Assembly: GCA_965215145.1 (NCBI GenBank)
Contig: OZ244038.1
Location: 2,542,001 to 2,606,000 of the forward strand
Origin: G965215145 sp965215145
GTDB lineage: Bacteria; Bacteroidota; Rhodothermia; Rhodothermales; JANQRZ01
Length of the DNA: 64,000 bases
Reading direction: 5' to 3'
Shown: positions 1 to 8,374 of the stretch, one piece after another
How the letters are laid out: each line of letters opens with the position of its first letter
Numbering within the stretch: the first letter of the stretch is position 1
Translations under genes and position numbers: made by a program
The notes under the pieces: generated by a model
What the model saw: the letters and a program-made list of their open reading frames with translations, nothing else
Database searches by the model: none
Told to the model about the DNA's origin: nothing

Positions 1-518
1 TCGGGCTCGACCTCGGGGACCTGCGCCGTCCCCCGCGCGAGCGCGCGGCGCGTGAGGTCTGGCCCGGCCGCGATGGCGCCGCCGAGGTAGCACCCGTCGG
101 CGAGGACCTCGACCGTCACGGCCGTCCCAGCATCCACCACGACGAGCGGGCGTGTCCCCCCCCGCCCTGCGTCGGGGTAGCGCGTCCACGCGCCGGCCAC
201 CGCCGCGACTCGGTCGGAGCCGAGCGTCTCGGGCGTGCCGTACCCCACCGCGAAGGGGAGCGGCGTGGCGGCGCTGATGACGGAGGCCCGCCGGCCCGTC
301 GCTGCTTCGATGGCTTCGAGCAACCGTTCCGTCGCAGGCGGCACCACGGAAACGACTCCAACCCGCTCGACCCCGGAGCCATCGAGATGATCACGGAGGA
401 ACGCGAGGAGGGTGGGCGGGGCCGTGTCCGTCTCGCACCTGAACGTGCGGGCGAGGTGCTCCCCCGCGAAGAGCCCCCCCTTGATCGCGGTGTTGCCGAT
501 GTCCAGCGTGAGGGTCAT
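1..518 (-). CDS. coaX: Type III pantothenate kinase (partial, 3' end outside window)
   Basis: Phosphorylates pantothenate in the first step of coenzyme A synthesis, in the cytosol. About 172 codons are visible. The N-terminus carries the ASKHA-fold phosphate motif DIGNT (residues 6-10), then GSDR near residue 100 and DAGTAVTVE near residue 127, all signatures of the type III (CoaX) family rather than CoaA or CoaW. The ATG at 516-518 overlaps the birA stop codon in an ATGA, so the two genes are almost certainly co-transcribed and translationally coupled. The C-terminus lies beyond position 1. Confidence 0.93.
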   Translation of the reverse strand, partial: MTLTLDIGNTAIKGGLFAGEHLARTFRCETDTAPPTLLAFLRDHLDGSGVERVGVVSVVPPATERLLEAIEAATGRRASVISAATPLPFAVGYGTPETLGSDRVAAVAGAWTRYPDAGRGGTRPLVVVDAGTAVTVEVLADGCYLGGAIAAGPDLTRRALARGTAQVPEVEP

Positions 519-1354
519 CGCAGCGGGAGGTCGGCCGGTAGCTCGTGGGGCGCCCGGCCGCGCAGGGTGACCTCTCCGGCGTGGAGCCGGCGCAGGCCCC
601 CACCCGCTTGCAGGAGGAGGGCGCCGTCGGCCCCGATCCCTTCGAGCGTCCCCACCCGCTCCGCCCCCCCCCCGGCTGGTCCGACGGCGGCCCGCTCCCC
701 CAGCCCCACCATCCGCTGCGTGAACGCTCCGCGTGTTGCGGCTCCGCCGTCGCGGAGGAGCTCGTCGTAGCGAGCTTCGAGGCGGGCGAGCAGGCGGGCG
801 AGCAGGTCGGCCCGGGGGACCGTCCGCCCGGTGGCGAGCCGGAGCGAGGTCGCCCGGTCGGCCAGCGGGGGCGGGAAGTCCACCTGGTTCACGTTCAGCC
901 CGACCCCGAGCACGACGAGGGGGACGCCGCCGAGGCGGGTTTCGAGCAGGAGGCCCGCCGTCTTCCGCCCCTCCAGCAGCACGTCGTTGGGCCACTTCAG
1001 CGCCGGCTCCACCGGCGCCACGAACGGAGCGACGGCCTCGGCCACAGCGACGCCGGCCATCAACGGGATCAGCCCGAGCCGCTCGACGCGCAGCGCCTCG
1101 GGCGCGGGACGGAGGACGAGCGAGAGGAGGAGGTTCTGCCCCCGCGCGTCCGCCCAAGCTCGGCCGAGCCGGCCGCGCCCCGCCGTCTGGTGCTCGGCTA
1201 CGACGAGGGCGCCTTCCGGGGCGCCCCGCTCCCCCCACCGCACCGCCTCCGCGTTCGTCGAGCCGGTGGCGCCGAACCCCCGGACCGTGCGGCCGAAGCG
1301 CGCCGTCCGCAGCAGCGGGTGGAGGTCGGCGAGGAGGGGGAGCTTGTCGGGCAT
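515..1354 (-). CDS. birA: Biotin--[acetyl-CoA-carboxylase] ligase
   Basis: Activates biotin to biotinyl-AMP and attaches it to the BCCP lysine of acetyl-CoA carboxylase. The 279-aa protein shows the GSTN motif near residue 32, the biotin/ATP loop HQTAGRGRLGR near residue 55, KWPNDVLL with GRKTAGLLLE in the catalytic core, GVGLNVN, and a C-terminal BPL_C barrel. There is no N-terminal helix-turn-helix, so it is a group I ligase and not a repressor. I chose the ATG of MPDKLPLL; the frame is open 17 codons further upstream, but that part is Arg/Pro-rich and looks non-coding. Its TGA overlaps the coaX ATG (ATGA). Confidence 0.93.
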   Translation of the reverse strand: MPDKLPLLADLHPLLRTARFGRTVRGFGATGSTNAEAVRWGERGAPEGALVVAEHQTAGRGRLGRAWADARGQNLLLSLVLRPAPEALRVERLGLIPLMAGVAVAEAVAPFVAPVEPALKWPNDVLLEGRKTAGLLLETRLGGVPLVVLGVGLNVNQVDFPPPLADRATSLRLATGRTVPRADLLARLLARLEARYDELLRDGGAATRGAFTQRMVGLGERAAVGPAGGGAERVGTLEGIGADGALLLQAGGGLRRLHAGEVTLRGRAPHELPADLPLR

Positions 1355-1470
1355 GGGGGAAGGTAGGCCGCCCGGCGGGCCCGAACGCACCGCGGGGCGC
1401 GCCACCGTCGGCAGCGCGCCCCGCGTGTTCGGTCCGGCGGAGGCAGAGGCCTCTACCGGGGTGCTTCAGC

Positions 1471-3111
1471 CTACTTGACCAGCGTCAGGCGGCCCGTCTG
1501 CACCTCGGCACCGGCCTCGAGGCGGTAGACGTAGACCCCGCTGGCGAGCTCGGAGCCGTTGAAGACGGCCTCGTGCTGGCCGGCCTCGACGGTGCCGTCG
1601 ACGAGGACGGCGACCGCGCGGCCCATCACGTCGTAGACGGTGATGTTGACGTCCGTGGCCTGCTCGACAGCGAAGCGGACCGCGGTCTCACCCGAGAACG
1701 GGTTCGGGTACGCGCCCGTCACCGTCGCTGCGGCCGTGCCGGCCGTGAGGTTGCTGGAGAAGTCCCACTCGCGCACGGTCGTGCCGGGCTCCCAGGCGAA
1801 CGAGGCCGCCGGAGCGGACTCGGAGACGGCAACCATGCTGGCCGCGGTGCGCGCGGCCGGGTCCGGGTCGCCCTTCTCGAAGAAGAACTGGTCGTAGTCC
1901 TCGAAGCCGAGGGGGTTCGTCGTGCCCGCAGCGGAGACGTCGATGCGGATCTGGTAGAACCCGTCCGGAGCGGTCCCGGGGACCCGCTCGCTACGGAAGA
2001 CGCACCCACCGGCGCCCGACGGGATCGTCACCGTCTGGCTGAAGAGCGGGAAGTCGTCCGGCACGCCCTCGGGGCCGTTGGCGACGATCGTAAACGTGTA
2101 CTGCTGCGTCGGGCCGTTGTTCTGACCACACGCGGTGTAGGAGATCGTGCCGCCGGCGCTCGGGACCATGCACTCCGCGGAGGTGTCGCCGCAGCCGGCG
2201 TTGATCTCCGTGTCCACCAGGGGCTGCTGGCCGTCGAAGTACTTCGAGTAGAACCAGTAGTTGTTGCTGTCGGTGAAGCTGAAGAAATACAGGCCCGGGT
2301 CGAAGCCCGGGGGCAGGAAGAGGGTCGGGAAAAAGGCGATGCCGCCCGAGCGCGTCGGGTCGTAGTAGCTCGGCTCCGCCAGCGGGCCGATGTTGGCCAC
2401 GCCGTCGTCGAGGAGGGGGAAGGCCTTGGCGTCACCGTCCTCGCTGTCGACCTGCATGGCCCAGATGAACTCCTCGTCGTCCTCGAAGAAGAGGTTGAAC
2501 TCACTCACGTCTACCTCGAAGGCGCCGCCCGTGGCGAGGGCCGCGAGGTCGAGGCTGAGGACGAGGTCGGCGGAGGGGCGGGCGTAGGCGAGGTCACCCG
2601 GCTCACCCGACTCGAACTTCGAGAAGATGATCAGGAGGTCGCCCGTGCCGGCCGTGCCGGTGGGGGCGTTGAGGTAGAACCCGAAGCTGGTGACCTGACC
2701 GGCCGACATGGCGGAGCCGCCGCGGGTGCCGAAGCCGCCGAAGATCGGCGTGTTGCCAAACCCCGGCGTGAAGAGCTCCGAGAGCTCGAGGTTCTCGGGG
2801 AAGCCGGAGGTGTCGGAGACGGCCTCGGGGTCGGCGACGACGGTCGTGAAGAACGTCGTCCCGGTGGTGTCGAAGTACGAGATCGAGTCGACCGCGACGC
2901 CGCGCTGGTCGTGCCACGTCAGCTCGTCGTAGTCGATGAGCTCGGGGCTCACGACGCGGATGGCCTCGGGGCTGACCTTGGTCACGGCCTCCGGGCCGAA
3001 CACCGGGAGGTCGGCCGAGCCGGTGGGGGCGACGCGCTGCTCCTGCGCGAGCGCGGGCGCGCACAGCAGGGCGGCGAGGCCGATGAGGAGGGGTAGACGG
3101 AAACGGTTCAT
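1471..3111 (-). CDS. Secreted protein with T9SS type A sorting domain
   Basis: 546-aa exported protein of unknown role. It begins with a signal peptide (MNRFRLPLLIGLAALL, cleavage around ALAQ) and ends with a type IX secretion C-terminal domain: YPNPFSGETAVRF, then YDVMGRAVAVLVDG, GQHEAVF and the terminal strand GRLTLVK. The middle is Asp/Gly/Thr/Ser-rich and beta-like, contains a few cysteines (CGDTSAEC, ACGQ), and has no catalytic motif I recognise. The start is the ATG at 3109-3111, in front of the signal peptide; the frame extends 28 codons further without a plausible protein. It should be carried across the outer membrane and anchored on the surface or released. Divergent from the GH13 gene. 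Confidence 0.85.
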   Translation of the reverse strand: MNRFRLPLLIGLAALLCAPALAQEQRVAPTGSADLPVFGPEAVTKVSPEAIRVVSPELIDYDELTWHDQRGVAVDSISYFDTTGTTFFTTVVADPEAVSDTSGFPENLELSELFTPGFGNTPIFGGFGTRGGSAMSAGQVTSFGFYLNAPTGTAGTGDLLIIFSKFESGEPGDLAYARPSADLVLSLDLAALATGGAFEVDVSEFNLFFEDDEEFIWAMQVDSEDGDAKAFPLLDDGVANIGPLAEPSYYDPTRSGGIAFFPTLFLPPGFDPGLYFFSFTDSNNYWFYSKYFDGQQPLVDTEINAGCGDTSAECMVPSAGGTISYTACGQNNGPTQQYTFTIVANGPEGVPDDFPLFSQTVTIPSGAGGCVFRSERVPGTAPDGFYQIRIDVSAAGTTNPLGFEDYDQFFFEKGDPDPAARTAASMVAVSESAPAASFAWEPGTTVREWDFSSNLTAGTAAATVTGAYPNPFSGETAVRFAVEQATDVNITVYDVMGRAVAVLVDGTVEAGQHEAVFNGSELASGVYVYRLEAGAEVQTGRLTLVK

Positions 3112-3349
3112 GGGGTGGGGCTGATGTTGATGAGGGGGAGGTGAGACTGCGATGCATGAGAAAACCGGGGCCAGGTGGGGACGGGCCCGGTACATCGCGG
3201 ATTGGCGGTGCCCCCTAGTTACAATGAGACCGGGCGAAAATCAAGGCTACGTGAGGATAGTCCTGCCACGGGACCGGATTTGTGCCTCAGGCGCACCCGC
3301 CGCGAGCGGCTCGACGTGCTAGCTTCCCCGCTCGCCCGCCCCCGCCCCG

Positions 3350-4684
3350 ATGCTCCGCCCTCCCCCGTTCACTCTCCTGCCGTGCAGCCTCCTCCTGCTC
3401 GGTGGCCTCCTCTCCGGGTGCGCCCCCGCACCGGCCCCCGCCGACGAACCCGAACCGGCTATATCCGCCGAACCGGCCCCGCCGACGGAGGCCGTCGTGC
3501 TCTACGAGGTCTTCGTCCGCAGCTTCACCCCCGAGGGCACCCTCGCCGCCGTCGTCCCCCGCCTCGACGACCTCAAGCGGCTCGGCGTGACGGACCTCTG
3601 GCTGATGCCGATCCACCCCGTCGGCGAGGAGCGCCGGAAGGGGACGCTGGGGTCGCCCTACGCCGTGCGGGACTACACCGCCGTCAACCCCCGGTTCGGG
3701 ACGGTGGAGGACGTGCGCTCGCTCGTGGACGCGGCGCACGCCCGCGGGATGCGCGTCATCCTCGACCTCGTCGCCAACCACACGGCGTGGGACCACCCGT
3801 GGGTCGAGGCCCACCCGGAGTGGTACACCCGCGACGCCGCCGGCGCCATCACCCACCCCGAGGGCACGGACTGGACCGACGTGGCGGACCTCGACTACGA
3901 CGCGCCCGGCCTCCGCGAGGCCATGCGCGCGGCGATGCGGTTCTGGGTCGAGGAGGTCGGCGTCGACGGGTACCGCTGCGATGTGGCGGAGCTCGTCCCG
4001 CTGGACTTCTGGGAGGCGGCCATCGCCGAGCTCCGGGAGGTCAAGCCCGTGCTGATGCTGGCCGAGGGGGCGAGCCCGGACCTCTACGCCGCCGGCTTCG
4101 ACCTCACCTACGCCTGGAACACCTACGGCGCCCTCAAGGACGTCTGGCGCGGCGAGCCCGCGTACCGGCTCTTCGAGGTCCTCCACGACGAGGAGCTGCG
4201 CTACCCCGAGGGTGCCACGCGCCTCCGCTTCACCACGAACCACGACGAGACGGCGTGGGACGAGACGCCCATCGCCCTCTTCGGCGGGGCGGAGGGGGCG
4301 CAGGCCGCCGCCGTCCTCGCGGCCACGCTGCCGGGCGCGCTGCTCCTCTACAACGGCCAGGAGGTCGGGGACCCGCAGCGGCTCCCGCTCTTCGAGCGGG
4401 TCCCCATCCGGTGGGACCACGACCCGGCGATGCGGCGGTTCTACGAGGACCTCCTCGCACGGCGAGCCGCCAACGTCGCCCTCCGCCGCGGCGCCCTCGA
4501 CCCGGTCCAGCACGCCGCCGAGGCCGACGTGGTAGCCTTCCGCCGGACGGCGGGCGAGAACGTGACCACGGTGGCGGTGAACGTCCGGGACCGGCCCGTC
4601 GCGGTGAACCTACCGGGGGTCGGGGCCGACACCCTGCCGCCCTACGGGTGGCGCATCGACGCCCCGCCGCCGGTGGTGGAGTAG
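3350..4684 (+). CDS. GH13 alpha-amylase family lipoprotein
   Basis: 444-aa alpha-glucan-active hydrolase of the GH13 family, predicted to sit in the periplasm or on the outer membrane. The N-terminus is a lipoprotein signal with lipobox LLSGC (Cys near residue 24). All four GH13 regions are visible: I, DLVANH (about 137-143); II, GYRCDVAE with the nucleophile Asp near 209; III, MLAEG with the acid/base Glu near 237; IV, TTNHDE near 296 with the transition-state Asp. It is short for a full amylase with a starch-binding domain, so it is probably a single-domain maltodextrin-acting or glycosyl-transferring enzyme. The exact substrate cannot be read from the sequence. Confidence 0.88.
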   Translation: MLRPPPFTLLPCSLLLLGGLLSGCAPAPAPADEPEPAISAEPAPPTEAVVLYEVFVRSFTPEGTLAAVVPRLDDLKRLGVTDLWLMPIHPVGEERRKGTLGSPYAVRDYTAVNPRFGTVEDVRSLVDAAHARGMRVILDLVANHTAWDHPWVEAHPEWYTRDAAGAITHPEGTDWTDVADLDYDAPGLREAMRAAMRFWVEEVGVDGYRCDVAELVPLDFWEAAIAELREVKPVLMLAEGASPDLYAAGFDLTYAWNTYGALKDVWRGEPAYRLFEVLHDEELRYPEGATRLRFTTNHDETAWDETPIALFGGAEGAQAAAVLAATLPGALLLYNGQEVGDPQRLPLFERVPIRWDHDPAMRRFYEDLLARRAANVALRRGALDPVQHAAEADVVAFRRTAGENVTTVAVNVRDRPVAVNLPGVGADTLPPYGWRIDAPPPVVE

Positions 4685-4717
4685 GGTCGAGAGGTCAGGA
4701 GGTCCGTCTCCGTTTGC

Positions 4718-5446
4718 TCACCGCTCGAACGTGTACTGTCGGGTGAGGCGGAACCGGCGGGGCTCGGAGAAGGGAGCGCGGACGGCGGCGTCATAGCGGG
4801 TCCGGTCGGGAAGCCAGCGACCCTCCGGAGTCGGACGGAGCATCGCGGACAGCGTGCTCTCCTCCCCGAACAGCGGTGACGCCTGCCGCCGCCGCACTGT
4901 CGCGCCGACGAGGCGGCCGGTGGCCGCGTCGAGGTAGAGCCGAGCCGCACGGAGCGCCTGGTCGTCCCCCTCGCCCGGCCGTGCCTCGACGGCAGCGACG
5001 CGGACGGGCCGCCCGCCGAGCGCGGTGTCCGGCGCGAGGGCGAACCGGTACGTCTCACGCCCGCGCGGGCCGAGGAACGCCGGCTCCTCCGGCAGCACCC
5101 GCCCGATGGGGTCCGGGGCGGTCGGCCGGCCCCCCTCCTCATCCCCGAACGTCCCGGTGGAGTCGGCCGCGAGAAGGCGGAACCCGTCCGCGCCCACGCG
5201 CCAGCGGCGCGAGCGAGAAGCCACCACGCGGCCCTCCGCGTCGAGCCGCTCGATCTGCTCCGACAGCTCGTAGGAACGCGAGGAGTCGGAGGACAGCCGG
5301 AGCGGCTCGCCAGGGTCGGCCGCGCGGAGGAGGTCCAGCACGGCGTCGGTCTCGGCGGCCTCCGCCGGGGAGAGCGCGGGCGGCGGCTCCTCGGCACAGG
5401 CGGCGAGGAGCAGGACGCAGTGGAGGAACGGGACGAGGCGGTGCAT
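4718..5446 (-). CDS. Hypothetical lipoprotein
   Basis: 242-aa protein with a lipoprotein signal (MHRLVPFLHCVLLLAACAEE; lipobox LAAC). The remainder alternates charged and hydrophobic residues as in a beta-sheet protein: YRFALAP, RLYLDAATGRLVGATV, then RYDAAVRAPFSEPRRFRL and RQYTFER at the end. The LYLDAATGRLVG pattern resembles LolA/LppX-like outer-membrane lipoprotein-sorting proteins, but this is only a resemblance and I assign no function. It is convergent with the GH13 gene (33 nt apart). The ATG at 5444-5446 was chosen because it begins the signal peptide; a very long antisense frame across this region is a GC artefact. Confidence 0.7.
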   Translation of the reverse strand: MHRLVPFLHCVLLLAACAEEPPPALSPAEAAETDAVLDLLRAADPGEPLRLSSDSSRSYELSEQIERLDAEGRVVASRSRRWRVGADGFRLLAADSTGTFGDEEGGRPTAPDPIGRVLPEEPAFLGPRGRETYRFALAPDTALGGRPVRVAAVEARPGEGDDQALRAARLYLDAATGRLVGATVRRRQASPLFGEESTLSAMLRPTPEGRWLPDRTRYDAAVRAPFSEPRRFRLTRQYTFER

Positions 5447-5599
5447 AGCGCGCCGACGTACCGCCGACCCCGCGGGTTGTTGCGGCCCGCCGGTGTCCGG
5501 CGCCGTTCGCCCCTCGGGATGAACGGGTTCGCGCCGGCTTGGCTTGCCGGAGGGAGGGGGCGGGCGTATCGTCTCCATCTCAAACGACCTGCTGCCCCG

Positions 5600-8212
5600 A
5601 TGCCCGTTTCGCTCCGCGCCCCGTTCGCCCTCCTGCTCCTCCTCGCGCTCGCCGTGGCTGCGGCGGTGACGTGGGGGCCGGCGGCCACCCCCTCCCTCCT
5701 CGACCGCGCCCAGAAGGCCGCGCCCGGCCCCGACGCACGCCCGAGCGACTGGGCGATGGCGCAGCGGCTCTACCCCCACTCCGCCGACGACCTCGACGCC
5801 GCCGCGCTGGCCCGCGTCCGCGCCGCCTCCCGCGAGGCGATATCGCAGTCCGTCGCGATGCGCGGCGCGGCGCGCGGCGGCCCGTTCGGCGCGTGGCAGC
5901 AGGACGGCCCGACCGACATCGGCGGGCGGATCTCCGACATCGAGTTCGCGCCGAGCGACCCGAACCGGGTCTACGCCGGCGTCGGGACCGGTGGCGTCTT
6001 TCGTTCCGACGACGGCGGCCTCACCTGGACCCCGATCTTCGACGAGCAGGCGCTTCTGAACATCGGCGACCTCGCCGTCCACCCCACCGACCCCGACGTG
6101 CTGTGGGTCGGCACCGGCGAGGCCAACGGGAATGCGTACAACTTTGCCGGGGGCGGCATCTACCGTACCGACGACGGCGGGCTGACGTGGACCCCCCTCG
6201 GCCTCGAAGCCACCTACTCCATCGGCCGCATCCGGATCGACCCCACCGACCCCAGCCGCGTGTTCGTCGCCGCGCTCGGGGCCTACTTCGGGAAGAACGA
6301 GGAGCGCGGCGTCTTCCGCACTACCGACGACGGCGCCTCGTGGGAACGCCTCCTCTTCCTCTCCGACTCGACGGCCGTGGTGGACCTCGCCATGAAGCCG
6401 GACGACCCGAACACGCTCCTCGCCGCGACCTGGAGTCGCATCCGCCGCCTCGACGGCTCGAACCTCTCGGGGTCGACGAGCGGCCTCTGGCGCTCCACCG
6501 ACGGCGGCGACTCGTGGGAGGAGCTGACGAACGGGCTTCCCAACCCCGACGCCCAGCCCGTCGGCCGCATCGGGCTCGACTTCTCGGAGAGCCAGCCGAA
6601 CACCGCCTACGCCCTCTACACCGACGGGTATTACCGCATCGGCCTCTGGCGCTCCGACGACGCCGGCACGGCCTGGCGCCGCTACGACCGGCTGTTCAAC
6701 GAGCTCCCCGAGGGCGCCGGCTTCCAGTGGTACCTCGGCCAGATCCGCGTCCGCCCAAACAACCCCGACCACGTGTTCGTCCTTGGCGTGCCCCTCCTCC
6801 GGCCCATCGGGAACGGGGGCCCCGGGTGGGTTGAGGAGTACGGCGACTACCTCGAGACGCTCCACGTGGACCACCACGCGATGGCGTTCCAGCCGGGCAG
6901 CCCGGACTACGTCCTCTCCGGCAATGACGGCGGCATCGACCTCTCGACCGACGGCGGCGCCTCGTGGACGGCCATCGACGGCCTCCCCATCACGCAGTTC
7001 TACGAGATCGGCCTCGACGCGCAGAACCCCGAGCGCCGCTACGGCGGGACCCAGGACAACAACACCATCCGCACCATCTTCGGCGAGATCAACGACTGGG
7101 AGCGGATCCTCGGCGGCGACGGGTTCTACGTGATCGTAGATCCCACCGACCCCGAGACGATCTACGCCGAGTCCCAGTTCGGCAACCTCGGCAAGAGCAC
7201 CGACGGCGGGTCGAGCTTCCTCTACGTCGCCCCCCCCATCTCGTGGAACGAGCCCGTCAACTGGTCCACCCCCGTCGTGATGGACCCGGACGACCCGCAG
7301 ACGCTCTACTACGGCTCGAACCGCGTCTGGCGGACGACGAACGGCGCCGCCTCGTGGGAGCCGGTATCGCCCGTCCTCACGCGCGAGGAGACCAACTCCT
7401 GGAGCCACACCCTCACCACCCTCGCCGTCCACCCCCTCGACCCCGACGTCGTCTGGGCCGGCACGGCTGACGGGAAGGTCTGGGTCACCACAGACGGCGC
7501 CGCAACCTGGACCGACGCCACGCGCGAGAACCTCCCCAACCGCTGGGTGACGCGCCTCGCGCCCGACCCGACCGACCCGATGGTCGCCTACGTCAGCTAC
7601 TCCGGGCTGAGGTCCTACGACCCCATCCCCCGCGTCCTCCGCACCGACGACGGTGGCCTCACCTGGACCGACCTCTCCGCCGGCCTCCCTGACGCCCCCG
7701 CCAACGCCCTCGCCGTGGACCCCGTCGACCCGAGCGTGGTCTACCTCGGCCTCGACACCGGCCCGTTCGTCTCGACCGACCGCGGCGAGACGTGGGAGGT
7801 GCTCGGCACCGGGATGCCGGCGGTCGCGGTCTTCGACCTCAAGGTCCACCCGACCGAGCGGACGTTGGTCGCCGGCACCCACGGCCGCTCGATGTTCTCG
7901 CTCGACGTCTCCGGCGTGACGGTCGCCTCCGAGCCGGGTGCCGCGGCCGAGGCGCTCACCCTCGCCCCCGCCTTCCCGAACCCGACGGCCGGCGCGGCGA
8001 CGCTCCGCTACACCCTCGCCGCCCCCGGCCCCGTCGCGCTCGACGTGTTCGACGTGCTCGGCCGCCGCGTCGCCACGCTGGTGGACGGCGACCGGCCGGC
8101 CGGGGAGCACACCGCGCGCTTCGACGGCTCCGGCCTGGCGAGTGGGCGCTACGTCGTCCACCTCCGCGCCGACGGCCAGGAGCGGACGCAGCCGCTGACG
8201 CTGACGCGGTAG
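5600..8212 (+). CDS. BNR/Asp-box repeat (sortilin-like beta-propeller) protein with T9SS sorting domain
   Basis: 870-aa exported protein. An N-terminal hydrophobic segment (ALLLLLALAVAAAV) is followed by many BNR/Asp-box repeats of the type SDDGGLTW, TDDGGLTW, STDGGDSW, TTDGAATW, DRGETW, spaced about 45-60 residues apart as in VPS10/sortilin-type ten-bladed propellers and bacterial 'glycosyl hydrolase, BNR repeat' proteins. The last 80 residues are a T9SS type A domain (FPNPTAGAATLRY, FDVLGRRVATLVDG, terminal QPLTLTR). No sialidase RIP motif or catalytic triad was seen, so binding or scaffolding is as likely as catalysis. The start was set at the ATG of MPVSLRAP, immediately before the hydrophobic segment. 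Confidence 0.85.
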   Translation: MPVSLRAPFALLLLLALAVAAAVTWGPAATPSLLDRAQKAAPGPDARPSDWAMAQRLYPHSADDLDAAALARVRAASREAISQSVAMRGAARGGPFGAWQQDGPTDIGGRISDIEFAPSDPNRVYAGVGTGGVFRSDDGGLTWTPIFDEQALLNIGDLAVHPTDPDVLWVGTGEANGNAYNFAGGGIYRTDDGGLTWTPLGLEATYSIGRIRIDPTDPSRVFVAALGAYFGKNEERGVFRTTDDGASWERLLFLSDSTAVVDLAMKPDDPNTLLAATWSRIRRLDGSNLSGSTSGLWRSTDGGDSWEELTNGLPNPDAQPVGRIGLDFSESQPNTAYALYTDGYYRIGLWRSDDAGTAWRRYDRLFNELPEGAGFQWYLGQIRVRPNNPDHVFVLGVPLLRPIGNGGPGWVEEYGDYLETLHVDHHAMAFQPGSPDYVLSGNDGGIDLSTDGGASWTAIDGLPITQFYEIGLDAQNPERRYGGTQDNNTIRTIFGEINDWERILGGDGFYVIVDPTDPETIYAESQFGNLGKSTDGGSSFLYVAPPISWNEPVNWSTPVVMDPDDPQTLYYGSNRVWRTTNGAASWEPVSPVLTREETNSWSHTLTTLAVHPLDPDVVWAGTADGKVWVTTDGAATWTDATRENLPNRWVTRLAPDPTDPMVAYVSYSGLRSYDPIPRVLRTDDGGLTWTDLSAGLPDAPANALAVDPVDPSVVYLGLDTGPFVSTDRGETWEVLGTGMPAVAVFDLKVHPTERTLVAGTHGRSMFSLDVSGVTVASEPGAAAEALTLAPAFPNPTAGAATLRYTLAAPGPVALDVFDVLGRRVATLVDGDRPAGEHTARFDGSGLASGRYVVHLRADGQERTQPLTLTR

Positions 8213-8333
8213 CGGACCCCCCGTTCTTCTTGCGGTCGCTGCGCTCCCAGCAGCGAAGAGCTGTCCCCCTTCTGAAGGGGGACAGCTTTTCAGGCCCTGA
8301 GCGAAGCGATGGGCTGGGAAGCGGGGGGTCCGC
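8212..8333. repeat. 122-bp intergenic element with inverted ends and central hairpin (copy 1)
   Basis: The ends are a perfect 12-bp inverted repeat: GCGGACCCCCCG at 8212-8223 and its complement at 8322-8333. The centre (8259-8287) is a perfect 13-bp stem AGCTGTCCCCCTT with a 3-base loop. Flanking it are arms with CGCTGCGCTC and GAGCGAAGCG. A second copy is at 20415-20541, and diverged copies lie near 29870 and 34118. The left end overlaps the last base of the upstream stop codon, so the element may act as the terminator of the propeller gene. Confidence 0.75.
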
Positions 8334-8374
8334 AGCGACACGAACGGGGGAGTCCAATCGGGCGTAGCACGCCC

